Origin: Streptomyces rubellomurinus
GTDB lineage: Bacteria > Actinomycetota > Actinomycetes > Streptomycetales > Streptomycetaceae
Assembly (NCBI RefSeq): GCF_000961885.1
Contig: NZ_JZKH01000056.1
Span: 1 to 51,855 of the forward strand
Length of the DNA: 51,855 nt
Direction of reading: 5' to 3'
Shown here piece by piece: positions 34,697 to 46,650 of the stretch (its first letter is position 1; the number at the start of each line of letters is the position of its first letter). Made by a program: the position numbers and the translations under genes. The notes beneath the pieces were generated by a model. It was not told the DNA's origin. It ran no database searches and worked only from the letters and a program-made list of their open reading frames with translations.

Positions 34697-34900
34697 GCTA
34701 GACCAACGATGGAGTGCGAGCCGATGTTCCGCATGTTCCCGTTCTCCGGGAATTCCCAGGGAACTCCCAGGAATGCAAGGCCGCGCGCGAATTGCGCGTT
34801 CCGGATCTGACGCAAGACCAACCCCCTGCCGGTTTCGGCGCGCCGCGAGGTCGACGTGCCTGGTGAATTCCGTCCTGGGGCGGGCTGTCGCCGACAGGAC

Positions 34901-34946
34901 GTACGGCCCGTGAGCCCTGCCGAGTTGACAGGGCCACGGGCCGTAC
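34901..34946. terminator. Long hairpin, 18 paired bases with one bulge
   Basis: Outer arms 34901-34912 and 34935-34946 pair perfectly (12 bp); after a single unpaired A, inner arms 34914-34919 and 34929-34934 add 6 bp. The loop is 9 nt. It is probably a terminator for transcripts running through from proS, but it could be regulatory. Confidence 0.6.
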
Positions 34947-35085
34947 ACCGTACCGCTATTCCGTTAATGCCGGGAGTTGACCGGTCAGTAGCAATCCGGG
35001 CCGCCGGTGCGGCCGGGAAGAGTTACCGATTTCTTACCCCGCCGCATTACGGGCAAATGTCGCCCGAGCCGGTCGACAACCTCAC

Positions 35086-35147
35086 CCGATCGGGCGCGGA
35101 ACACGATCCGTACACCCGATCGGACCACGATCAATGCGGCCGATCGG
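35086..35147. repeat. Three CCGATCGG palindromes after proS
   Basis: The 8-bp palindrome CCGATCGG occurs at 35086-35093, 35116-35123 and 35140-35147, with start-to-start distances of 30 and 24 bp. The last two form the stem described in the next entry. Confidence 0.8.
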
Positions 35148-35150
35148 GTG
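35113..35150 (-). terminator. Terminator of proS
   Basis: An 11-bp inverted repeat (35113-35123 with 35140-35150) with a 16-nt loop begins 6 nt after the proS stop codon. Confidence 0.5.
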
Positions 35151-35156
35151 ACCCGG

Positions 35157-36569
35157 TCAGTACGCGCGCGCGACGATCGCGACGTTGCCGTCCTGGTCGT
35201 CCGACGCCGGCACCGAGCCGTCCGCCGCGACGATGCAGCGCACCGTGACGCCCTGCTCGGCCAGCTTGGCCTCGCCCTCCGCGCCGAGGTCCGCCCAGGA
35301 GATCCGGCCCCAGCCGGTGGCGGCGGCCTCGACGGCCTCGTCGATGGTCTTGACGTCCACCGTACGGGCCTCGCGGCGCTCGCGGGACTGGCGCAGCAGC
35401 AGCGCCTGGTCCTCCTCCAGGACGCCCGGCAGCAGCGCGGCCAGCGCGTCGATGGCGACCGGCTCCTTGCCGCCCGGGATGCGGCGGGCCAGCATCGCGG
35501 TGCCGTTCTCCAGGTCGCGCGGGCCGACCTCGATGCGCAGCGGAACGCCCTTGAGCTCCCAGTCGACGGCGCGGCGGCCGAACGGGGTGTCGGTGCGGTC
35601 GTCGACCACGACCCGGATGCCGGCGGCCTCCAGCTGGGCGCCGATCTCGCGGACCTTGGCGATGACGGCGTCGTCGCCCTTGATCGCGAGCACGACGGCC
35701 TGGACGGCGGCCAGGCGCGGGGGCACCCGCAGGCCGTTGTCGTCGCCGTGGGACATGATCAGGCCGCCGACCATGCGGGTCGAGACGCCCCAGGAGGTCT
35801 GCCAGACGTGCTCGCGCTCGGCGCCCTGCAGCTGGTAGGTGGTGTTGAACGCCTTGGCGAAGTTCTGGCCCAGCTCGTGGCTGGTGCCCAGCTGCAGCGC
35901 CTTGCCGTCGCCCATCATGCCCTCGAGCGTGAGGGTGTTGATGGCGCCGGCGAAGCGCTCCTTGGCGGTCTTGCGGCCGAGCACGACGTCGATGCCGAGC
36001 ACGTTCGTCATGAAGTCGCCGTAGACGTCGGTGTGGATCATCGACGCGTACGCGCGGGCGTCCTCGTAGGTGGCGTGGGCGGTGTGGCCCTCCTGCCAGA
36101 GGAACTCGGTGGTGCGCAGGAAGACGCGCGGGCGCAGCTCCCAGCGGACCACGTTGGCCCACTGGTTGATCAGCAGCGGCAGGTCGCGGTGGCTCTGGAC
36201 CCACTTGGAGAAGTACTCGTTGATGATCGTCTCGGAGGTCGGCCGGACGACGACCGGCTCCTCCAGCTGCTTGCCGCCGCCGTGGGTGACCACCGCGAGC
36301 TCGGGCGCGAAGCCCTCGACGTGCTCCGCTTCCTTGGTCAGGTAGGACTGCGGGATGAACATCGGGAAGTAGGCGTTCTGCGCGCCGGCCTTCTTGATCC
36401 GGGCGTCCATCTCCTGCTGCATCCGCTCCCACAGGCCGTAGCCGTACGGTCGGATGACCATGGTGCCGCGCACCGGACCGTTGTCGGCCAGCTCGGCCTT
36501 GTTGATGAGGTCCTGGTACCAGCGCGGGAAGTCTTCCGCCTGGGGGGTGAGAACGGGTGCCTTAGCCAT
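35157..36569 (-). CDS. proS: Prolyl-tRNA synthetase, archaeal/eukaryotic-like type
   Basis: This 470-residue class II synthetase charges tRNA-Pro. It is of the short type without the editing insertion found between motifs 2 and 3 in the usual bacterial enzyme. Motif 2 is seen in NQWANVVRWELRPRVFLRTT followed by EFLWQEGHTAH, and motif 3-like and proline-pocket residues in QTSWGVSTRMVGGLIMSHGD. The protein ends in Tyr (VAIVARAY), a trait of this type, but only one Cys (VRCIV) remains where relatives have a zinc site. TACCAT ends 7 nt before the ATG and no Shine-Dalgarno sequence is seen, so the mRNA may be leaderless. Streptomycetes usually carry a bacterial-type proS elsewhere, so this could be a second copy. 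Confidence 0.96.
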   Translation of the reverse strand: MAKAPVLTPQAEDFPRWYQDLINKAELADNGPVRGTMVIRPYGYGLWERMQQEMDARIKKAGAQNAYFPMFIPQSYLTKEAEHVEGFAPELAVVTHGGGKQLEEPVVVRPTSETIINEYFSKWVQSHRDLPLLINQWANVVRWELRPRVFLRTTEFLWQEGHTAHATYEDARAYASMIHTDVYGDFMTNVLGIDVVLGRKTAKERFAGAINTLTLEGMMGDGKALQLGTSHELGQNFAKAFNTTYQLQGAEREHVWQTSWGVSTRMVGGLIMSHGDDNGLRVPPRLAAVQAVVLAIKGDDAVIAKVREIGAQLEAAGIRVVVDDRTDTPFGRRAVDWELKGVPLRIEVGPRDLENGTAMLARRIPGGKEPVAIDALAALLPGVLEEDQALLLRQSRERREARTVDVKTIDEAVEAAATGWGRISWADLGAEGEAKLAEQGVTVRCIVAADGSVPASDDQDGNVAIVARAY

Positions 36570-36576
36570 GGGCGGA

Positions 36577-36582
36577 ATGGTA
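36577..36582 (-). promoter_or_regulatory. -10 hexamer for a leaderless proS mRNA
   Basis: TACCAT on the reverse strand ends exactly 7 nt before the proS ATG. There is no ribosome binding site. Confidence 0.5.
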
Positions 36583-36779
36583 CGGGGGGTGGCCGCCCGA
36601 CTTCGAATCGGTTCACACCCGCGTCAGCGGATCACCGCCCGCAGGGGGCGCACGACCGCGACACGCGCGCACCACCCCGCACCCCTCTGGACGCCGGGCC
36701 CGACCCGCTGTTCGCTGGAGTGGGGCGGGACTTTGGGGGAGCCGTAGCAGCACACCGAAGGACCGGATGGGAGGCCGCG

Positions 36780-37667
36780 ATGGCTTCAGCTCGGACGACC
36801 GGCAGGACCGGCACGAGCGGCACGGCCGTACGACCGACGGGCGCCCGGCAGACGGGCGCGCGACCAGCGGACGCACGCCCGCCGGACGCACGCCCGCACC
36901 ACCCGCTCCCGGGGGCCGCCGGGCCCGCACGGGCGCGCGACTGGGCGGAGATCCAGGAGCGCATGCTGGTGCCGCTCTACGAGGCCGTCCACGACCGGCT
37001 GGAGGTCGGCCCGGCGAGCAGCGTGCTGGGGCTGGGCTGCCGCTCCGGGCTGGCGCTGCTGCTGGCCGCCGGGCGCGGCGCCCAGGTGGCCGGGCAGGAG
37101 CCGCTGGACGAGCTGCGCGAGCTGGCCCGCGGACGGCGGCTGCGGGTGTGCGCCGGGTCCCGTCCGGCCGCCGCCGTCCCCCGCTCGGCCCATTCGCTGG
37201 TGACGGTTTTCGAGCAGTTGCCGGGCGCGGCCGATCCCGGCGCGGTGGTCGCCGAGGCGGCCGGGCTGACGGTGCCGGGCGGGCACGTGGTGCTCGCCGT
37301 CTGGGGCCCGCCGGAGCGCTGCGAGAGCGCGCCGGTGCTGGACGTGGCGCGCCGGCTGGCGGGCCGGACCACCGCGCGCGACCCGTTCGAGCTGAGCGTG
37401 CCCGGCGCGCTGGAGGACCTGCTCGCCCCGGCCGGCCTGCGCCCGGCCGGCAGCGGGCGGGTGGCCTGCCCGTTCGCCTATCCGGACCTCGACAGCGCGG
37501 TGCGCGGGCTGCTCTCCACCGGGCTGTTCGAGGCGGCCGAGGAGTTCTCCGGCGCCACGCTGGTGGCCAAGGAGCTGGAGGAGGCGCTGCAGCCGTACCT
37601 GCGCCCGGACGGCTCGGTGCGGATGGAGAACGTGTTCCGCTACCTGATCGCCGAGCGGCCGCGCTGA
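36780..37667 (+). CDS. Class I SAM-dependent methyltransferase-like protein
   Basis: This 295-residue protein has a Rossmann methyltransferase layout. Motif I is weak, SVLGLGCRSGLALLLAAGRG, with Gly where Asp or Glu is usual after the first strand (VLGLGCRSG instead of VLDVGCGTG). LTVPGGHVVLAVWGPPE corresponds to the late strand of ubiquinone-type methyltransferases. The first about 45 residues are low-complexity (TGARQTGARPADARPPDARP). ATG at 36780 has GGGAGG 5 nt upstream. It is divergent from proS and converges on ftsH. Substrate is unknown. Confidence 0.75.
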   Translation: MASARTTGRTGTSGTAVRPTGARQTGARPADARPPDARPHHPLPGAAGPARARDWAEIQERMLVPLYEAVHDRLEVGPASSVLGLGCRSGLALLLAAGRGAQVAGQEPLDELRELARGRRLRVCAGSRPAAAVPRSAHSLVTVFEQLPGAADPGAVVAEAAGLTVPGGHVVLAVWGPPERCESAPVLDVARRLAGRTTARDPFELSVPGALEDLLAPAGLRPAGSGRVACPFAYPDLDSAVRGLLSTGLFEAAEEFSGATLVAKELEEALQPYLRPDGSVRMENVFRYLIAERPR

Positions 37668-37696
37668 ACCCGCGCGGCAGCGCCGGAGCGCCGAGA

Positions 37697-37731
37697 CCGG
37701 GGGCGCCCGCCACCACGGCGGGCGCCCCCGG
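37697..37731. terminator. Bidirectional terminator between convergent genes
   Basis: A perfect 15-bp stem (37697-37711 with 37717-37731) with a 5-nt loop lies between the methyltransferase stop (37667) and the ftsH stop (37791). Confidence 0.85.
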
Positions 37732-37790
37732 CCTCCGACCTCACGCCTCCCCTGCCCTCCGACCTCGCGCCTCCCCGGCCCTCCGGCCCC

Positions 37791-39710
<1,920 letters not shown>

Positions 39711-39717
39711 CCACCGG

Positions 39718-39723
39718 ACGATA
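39718..39723 (-). promoter_or_regulatory. -10 hexamer for a leaderless ftsH mRNA
   Basis: TATCGT on the reverse strand ends 7 nt before the GTG start; no ribosome binding site is visible. Confidence 0.45.
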
Positions 39724-39793
39724 CGGACAGGCGCTCGGACGAGCCAACCGCAACGCCGCGCCCGGACCCCCGCCGCGGGCCTCGGGGCCCGCC

Positions 39794-40336
39794 CTACCCG
39801 CCGGAGCCCGGCCACTCCTCGGCGGTCAGCGCGAAGCGCTCGTGGTCGCGCCAGTCGTCCTGCAGGTAGAGCATCCGCGGGGTGTAGCCCTCGTGCCGGA
39901 AGCCCAACCGCTTGGCCATCGCGATCGAACGCTCGTTCTCCGGCTGCACGTTGATCTCCAGCCGGTGCAGGCCCAGCCCGCCGGCGGCGGCCGGGGCGAA
40001 GCAGCGGTCCAGGACGAGCCGCAGGCCCTCGGTCATCCGCCCGGTGCCGGCGAACGGCAGGTACGCGTCGTAGCCGAGCGTGGCGTTGCAGAAGCGGCCC
40101 ATCACGATGTTGGCGACGTTCACCTTGCCGACCATCCCGCCGGACTCCCGGTCGAAGATCAGGAAGGTCCGCAGGCCCGCCCCCTGGCGCTTCAGCAGGT
40201 CCGGCAGGCCGTCCGGCTCGACCGGGTTCCACCGCCCGATGTGGTCGGCGGAGCGGCGGACCGCCTCGGCGTAGGGCGCTTTGTCCTCGGGCCTCGGGGC
40301 CCTGATCATCACTCGCACGGCAACATCATCGGACAT
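39794..40336 (-). CDS. GNAT family N-acetyltransferase, RimJ/RimL-like
   Basis: This 180-residue protein fits the GNAT fold of RimJ/RimL-type protein N-acetyltransferases. LIFDRESGGMVGKVNVANIV and ATLGYDAYLPFAGTGRMTEG cover the acetyl-CoA site (the usual GxGxG/A segment is AGTGRMTEG), and HRLEINVQPENERSIAMAKR then LGFRHEGYTP is the typical C-terminal half. The target is unknown. ATG at 40336 is the best start; there is no strong ribosome binding site. It lies between ftsH and ffh on the same strand. Confidence 0.88.
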   Translation of the reverse strand: MSDDVAVRVMIRAPRPEDKAPYAEAVRRSADHIGRWNPVEPDGLPDLLKRQGAGLRTFLIFDRESGGMVGKVNVANIVMGRFCNATLGYDAYLPFAGTGRMTEGLRLVLDRCFAPAAAGGLGLHRLEINVQPENERSIAMAKRLGFRHEGYTPRMLYLQDDWRDHERFALTAEEWPGSGG

Positions 40337-40381
40337 GCGAGCGGCCCGCCGCCCGGAATACCGGGCAACGGGCCGTGCGGC

Positions 40382-40411
40382 CACGAGAACCGGCGAGGAC
40401 CGGTTCTCGTG
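40382..40411 (-). terminator. Terminator of ffh
   Basis: A perfect 12-bp stem (40382-40393 with 40400-40411) with a 6-nt loop starts 4 nt after the ffh stop. Confidence 0.8.
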
Positions 40412-40415
40412 AGGA

Positions 40416-41981
40416 CTACAGCAGGTCCTTGAACTCCTTGGGCAGCTCGAAGTCGGCCGGGCCCTTGCCCGCGCCGAGCCCGAACGCGCCGCCGTCGGCC
40501 GGGGCCTGGGCGCCGCCCGGGCCGAGCGCGCGGCGCTCGGCGGCCGCGGCCTCCTCCTGCGCGCGCTTCAACGGGTTGCCGCTCTTGCGCTTGCCCTTGG
40601 CCTGCGGGGCCTTCTTGCCGGACTTCTTCGCGCCGCCGCCCATGCCCGGGATCCCCGGCATGCCCGGGATGCCCTTGCCGGAGGCCATCGCGGACATCAT
40701 CTTGCGGGCCTCGAAGAACCGCTCGATCAGGTTCTTCACCTCGCCGACCTGGACGCCCGAACCCTTGGCGATGCGGGCCCGGCGGGAGCCGTTGACCAGC
40801 TCCGGCTCGGCGCGCTCGGCGGGGGTCATCGACTTGATGATCGCGCCGACCCGGTTGACGTCCTTGTCGTCGATGTTGTTGATCTGCTCGCGGATCTGGC
40901 CCATGCCGGGCAGCATGCCGAGCAGCTTGGAGATCGAGCCCATCTTCTGGACCTGCTCCAGCTGCGACAGGAAGTCGTCCAGCGTGAACTGCTTCGGGCC
41001 GCCGCGCAGCTTGGCGGCGATCTTCTCGGCCTCGGCCTGCGAGAAGGTCTGCTCGGCCTTCTCGATCAGCGAGAGGACGTCACCCATGCCGAGGATGCGC
41101 GAGGCCATCCGGTCCGGGTGGAAGGCGTCGAAGTCGTCGACCTTCTCGCCGTTGGAGGCGAACATGATCTGCCGGCCGGTGACGTGCGCCACCGACAGGG
41201 CGGCACCGCCGCGGGCGTCGCCGTCGAGCTTGGACAGCACGACACCGGTGAAGTCGACGCCGTCGAGGAAGGCCTGCGCGGTGGTGACCGCGTCCTGGCC
41301 GACCATCGCGTCGACGACGAACAGGACCTCGTCCGGGTTGACGGCGGCGCGGATGTCCGCGGCCTGCTGCATCAGCTCGGCGTCGATGCCGAGGCGGCCG
41401 GCGGTGTCGACGATGACGACGTCGTACTGCTTCTGCTTGGCGTACTCGATGGAGTCGCGGGCGACCTGCACCGGGTCGCCGACGCCGTTGCCCGGCTGCG
41501 GGCCGTAGAAGGCCACGCCGGACCGCTCGGCCATCACCTCGAGCTGGGTGACGGCGTTCGGGCGCTGGAGGTCGCAGGCGACCAGCAGCGGGGTGTGCTT
41601 CTGCTTCTTCAGCCAGTGGCCGAGCTTGCCCGCGAGGGTGGTCTTACCGGCACCCTGCAGACCGGCGAGCATGATGACCGTCGGGCCGTTCTTGGCGAAC
41701 CGCACCCGGCGGGTCTCGCCGCCGAGGATCGCGATGAGCTCCTCGTTGACGATCTTGATGATCTGCTGCGCGGGGTTCAGCGCGCCCGAGACCTCGACGC
41801 CGAGCGCCCGCTCCTTGACCTGCTTGATGAAGGCCCGGACGACCGGCAGCGCGACATCCGCCTCCAGCAGCGCGATGCGGATCTCGCGGGCGGTGGCGTC
41901 GATGTCCGCCTCGCTCAGGCGGCCCTTGCCCCGGAGGTTCTTGAACGTCGCTGCGAGGCGATCGGAAAGGGTGTCGAACAC
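40416..41981 (-). CDS. ffh: Signal recognition particle protein Ffh
   Basis: This 521-residue GTPase binds signal sequences of nascent membrane proteins with SRP RNA. The N domain starts VFDTLSDRLAATFKNLRGKG; the G domain has GLQGAGKTTLAGKLG and DTAGRLGIDAELM; the M domain carries Met-rich helices (LLGMLPGMGQI, MMSAMASGKG) and SRRARIAKGSG for RNA binding. A Gly/Met and Lys-rich tail follows. I chose GTG at 41981 because the conserved protein starts there and AGAGGA is upstream; ATG at 42005 is also possible. Confidence 0.97.
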   Translation of the reverse strand: MFDTLSDRLAATFKNLRGKGRLSEADIDATAREIRIALLEADVALPVVRAFIKQVKERALGVEVSGALNPAQQIIKIVNEELIAILGGETRRVRFAKNGPTVIMLAGLQGAGKTTLAGKLGHWLKKQKHTPLLVACDLQRPNAVTQLEVMAERSGVAFYGPQPGNGVGDPVQVARDSIEYAKQKQYDVVIVDTAGRLGIDAELMQQAADIRAAVNPDEVLFVVDAMVGQDAVTTAQAFLDGVDFTGVVLSKLDGDARGGAALSVAHVTGRQIMFASNGEKVDDFDAFHPDRMASRILGMGDVLSLIEKAEQTFSQAEAEKIAAKLRGGPKQFTLDDFLSQLEQVQKMGSISKLLGMLPGMGQIREQINNIDDKDVNRVGAIIKSMTPAERAEPELVNGSRRARIAKGSGVQVGEVKNLIERFFEARKMMSAMASGKGIPGMPGIPGMGGGAKKSGKKAPQAKGKRKSGNPLKRAQEEAAAAERRALGPGGAQAPADGGAFGLGAGKGPADFELPKEFKDLL

Positions 41982-42093
41982 GTCGGCGCGGGTCCTCTGC
42001 GGCATCGGAATCGGTACGGTCGTCGCCCACAAGGGTATCCGGCCGCCCCGGCAACGGTCTCCACCCCTGCACGACCGCCGCCGGCACGGCCGT

Positions 42094-44583
42094 TCAGCCC
42101 AGCGCCGCGCGCACCGCCGCCGCCACCTCCCCGGCCCGCTGGGCGGCCAGCGGGCGGCCCGCCGGGTCGGTCAGGTAGAAGGAGTCGACGGCCTCCGCGC
42201 CGAGCGTGGAGACGTGCGCGGTGCGCACCCGCACGCCCGCCCCGTCCAGCGCCCGACCGATCCGGTGCAGCAGCCCGGGGGCGTCGTGCGCGCGCACCTC
42301 CAGCACCGTCGCGGTCGCCGAGGCCACCGCGGGCGCCACCGCGACCAGCGGCGGCGGGGTGGGGATGCCCTTGCGGCGCGGGGCGGCGGCGTCCCGCTCG
42401 GCGAGGCGCCGGGCGACGTCCAGCGAGCCGTCCAGCGCCCGGCGCAGGTCGGCGCGCAGCCGGGCGGCCTCCGGCAGCTCGCCGAACTCGGCGGCCACCC
42501 GCCAGGCGAGCAGCAGCACCGGCCCGGCGCCGACCGGGTCCAGCTCGCGCAGGCTCGCCGAGCGGACGGTCAGCCGGTGCAGCGCGAGCACCCCGGCGAC
42601 GGTGCCGAGCAGCCCGGGCCGGTCCGGGACGGCCAGGTTCAGCTCGACGCCCATCGGCTCGGCCCCCGGGTCGGCCCCCGGGTCGGCACCCGGGTCGTCC
42701 CCCTGCGACGACGCCCGCAGTCCCCCGGTCCGCAGCGCCTGGGCCCGCAGCGCCAGCGCCGGCCCGCCGGTGCGGGCGGCCTCGACGGCCAGCCGCTCCT
42801 GCTCCGCGGTCGGCGCGGCCTCGACGACCGGGCTGCCGGCCCCGGCCAGCCGGTCGGCGACCCGGGCCACCAGGCCGTCGACCAGCGAGGCCCGCCAGCC
42901 GCTCCACGCCGCCGGGCCGGTGGCCAGCGCGTCGGCCTCGGTGAGCGCGTGCAGCAGTTCCAGCTCGGGCAGCGTGCCGATCACCTTGGTGATCGCCTCC
43001 ACGGTGGCCGGGTCGTCCGGGTCCCGCCGGGTCGCGGTGTCGACCAGGGTCAGGTGCTGGCGGACCAGCACCGCGAGGGTCTGCACGTCCTCGGGCGGGA
43101 AGCCCATCCGGGCGGCGAGGTCGCGGACGATCACCTCGCCTGCCTCGCTGTGGTCGCCGGGCCAGCCCTTGCCGATGTCGTGCAGCAGCGCGGCGACCAG
43201 CAACAGGTCGGGCCGGGCCACCCGGCGGGTCATCGCGGCGGCCCGCACCGCCGTCTCCACCAGGTGCCGGTCCACCGTCCAGCGGTGCACGGCGTTGCGC
43301 TGCGGGCGGCAGCGGACCCGCTCCCAGTCCGGCAGCAGCCGGGTGACCAGCCCCTCCGCCTCCAGCGCCTCCCACACCGGGACGGCCGCCTCCCCCGCAC
43401 CGAGCAGGGTGACCAGCTGCTCGCGCGCCTCGTCCGGCCAGGGCACCGGCAGCGGGCGGCACTCGGCGGCCAGCCGGCGCACCGTCGCGTACGAGACGGT
43501 CAGGCCGTTCTGGGCGGCGGCGGCCGCGGCGCGCAGCGGCAGCACCGGGTCGGCGGCCGGCCGGGCGCCCTGGGCGAGCACCGCCTCGCCGTCCTGCTCG
43601 ACCACGCCCTCGGCGAGCGGACGGCGCTCGACGGCGCCGCGGGCCACCGCGCCGCCGCCGCGGCCGGCGCCGGTGAACGGGATGGCCAGCCGACCCACCC
43701 GGCGGCCCCGGCCGGAGCGGGCGGCCAGTATCCGGTCGACGGCCCGCCAGGTGACGTCGCTCGCGTAGGCGACGGTGCGGGCGGCCTCGTAGACCTGGCG
43801 CAGCAGGGTGTCGGCGTCCAGCACGCCGAGCCGCTCGGCGACCTGGTCCTGGTCCTGGAGGCCGAGCCGGTCGGTGGCCCGGCCGGTGGCCAGGTGCAGC
43901 GCGTCCCGGACGTCGGCCAGGCGCTGCGCGGCGGCGTCCAGGCCGTCCCGGGGCGCGTCGGCGAGCCAGGTGGCGGCGATCGCGTCGAGCGCGACCAGGT
44001 CGCGCAGGCCGCCGCGGGCCTCCTTGAGGTCGGGCTCCAGCAGGAAGGACAGTTCGCCGTGCCGCTCGGCCCGCTCCCGGCCCAGCTCGCGCAGCTCGGG
44101 CAGCCGGGCGGGGGCGCTCGCGCGCCAGTCGGTGAGGACGGCGGAGCGCAGCGCGGCGGTGAGCGCGCCGTCCCCGGCGAGGTGGCGGGCGTCGAGCAGG
44201 CCGAGCTGGGCCTTGAGGTCGGCGGCGGCGACGGTACGGGCCTCGGCGACGGTGCGCACCGCGTGGTCGAGCTTGGCGCCCGCGTCCCAGACCGGGTACC
44301 AGATCCGCTCGGGCAGCTCGCGGGTGATCGGGCCCTCGTGCAGCAGCAGGACGTCCAGGTCGCTGCGCGGGGACAGTTCGCCGCGCCCGTAGCCGCCGAC
44401 CGCGACCAGCGCGACCCCGGAGGCCGGGGCGCCGGCGGCGGCGAGCAGTCCGGCCAGCCAGTCGTCGGTGAGCCCGGCGAGCGCGGTGCGGCGCGGGCGG
44501 CCCGCCGGGCCGGGGGCGTCGAGCAGCGCGGCCCGGGCGGCGGGGTAGTCCTGCGGGGCGGAAGGACTGCTGGGGGTGCTCAT
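42094..44583 (-). CDS. glnD: [Protein-PII] uridylyl/adenylyltransferase GlnD
   Basis: This 829-residue bifunctional enzyme modifies and demodifies the PII protein. The nucleotidyltransferase motif GGYGRGELSPRSDLDVLLL is at about 63-81, an HD phosphohydrolase domain has LVAALLHDIGKGWPGDHSEA in the middle, and two ACT domains lie at the C-terminus (LNLAVPDRPGLLGTVAGVLA and VLEVRAHDAPGLLHRIGRAL). In S. coelicolor the enzyme adenylylates GlnK rather than uridylylating it. ATG at 44583 is 108 nt after glnK, with a strong hairpin between. Confidence 0.96.
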   Translation of the reverse strand: MSTPSSPSAPQDYPAARAALLDAPGPAGRPRRTALAGLTDDWLAGLLAAAGAPASGVALVAVGGYGRGELSPRSDLDVLLLHEGPITRELPERIWYPVWDAGAKLDHAVRTVAEARTVAAADLKAQLGLLDARHLAGDGALTAALRSAVLTDWRASAPARLPELRELGRERAERHGELSFLLEPDLKEARGGLRDLVALDAIAATWLADAPRDGLDAAAQRLADVRDALHLATGRATDRLGLQDQDQVAERLGVLDADTLLRQVYEAARTVAYASDVTWRAVDRILAARSGRGRRVGRLAIPFTGAGRGGGAVARGAVERRPLAEGVVEQDGEAVLAQGARPAADPVLPLRAAAAAAQNGLTVSYATVRRLAAECRPLPVPWPDEAREQLVTLLGAGEAAVPVWEALEAEGLVTRLLPDWERVRCRPQRNAVHRWTVDRHLVETAVRAAAMTRRVARPDLLLVAALLHDIGKGWPGDHSEAGEVIVRDLAARMGFPPEDVQTLAVLVRQHLTLVDTATRRDPDDPATVEAITKVIGTLPELELLHALTEADALATGPAAWSGWRASLVDGLVARVADRLAGAGSPVVEAAPTAEQERLAVEAARTGGPALALRAQALRTGGLRASSQGDDPGADPGADPGAEPMGVELNLAVPDRPGLLGTVAGVLALHRLTVRSASLRELDPVGAGPVLLLAWRVAAEFGELPEAARLRADLRRALDGSLDVARRLAERDAAAPRRKGIPTPPPLVAVAPAVASATATVLEVRAHDAPGLLHRIGRALDGAGVRVRTAHVSTLGAEAVDSFYLTDPAGRPLAAQRAGEVAAAVRAALG

Positions 44584-44645
44584 GCGCGTGGGTCCCGTCC
44601 GTCGTGCCGGGGCTTGTCGGACAAGCCCGAGGGGGAAACGCCACC

Positions 44646-44682
44646 GGCGGGCCCGTTCCCCCGAAGGGGTGACGGGCCCGCC
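44646..44682 (-). terminator. Hairpin with UUCG tetraloop between glnK and glnD
   Basis: Outer arms 44646-44656 and 44672-44682 (11 bp) continue into 44658-44661 and 44666-44669 (4 bp). On the reverse-strand RNA the loop is C(UUCG)G, a very stable tetraloop. It begins 9 nt after the glnK stop. A second short stem, 44610-44617 with 44621-44628, lies closer to glnD. Confidence 0.75.
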
Positions 44683-44691
44683 CGGGCCGGA

Positions 44692-46504
<1,813 letters not shown>

Positions 46505-46596
46505 GCGTGCGACGCACGGGTTACGGCCGCGTGAACGCCGCCGTGCCGCCCGGCCGGACGGGCTAGGGTCCGCCGTCGAGTTCCCGGCGGGCGCAC

Positions 46597-46632
46597 GAAC
46601 GCCACCGACCGTGACGGCGGCCGGTGGCGTTC
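46597..46632 (-). terminator. Terminator of nsdA
   Basis: An 11-bp perfect stem (46597-46607 with 46622-46632) with a 14-nt loop starts 18 nt after the nsdA stop, upstream of the amtB promoter. Confidence 0.6.
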
Positions 46633-46650
46633 ACGGCGGAGGGGCCGGGC

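Larger units (their letters stand above)
34697..35156. other. Structured gene-free region between proS and the SprT-like gene
   Basis: This 460-bp gap has no supported gene. It holds three CCGATCGG palindromes next to the proS stop, a very long hairpin at 34901-34946, and a relatively AT-rich stretch (about 34730-34800 and 34950-35060) that may contain the promoter of the SprT-like gene. Confidence 0.7.

Noticed and set aside
36570..36779. T-box riboswitch upstream of proS
   Set aside because: The start appears leaderless, and no T-box consensus or antiterminator structure is seen.
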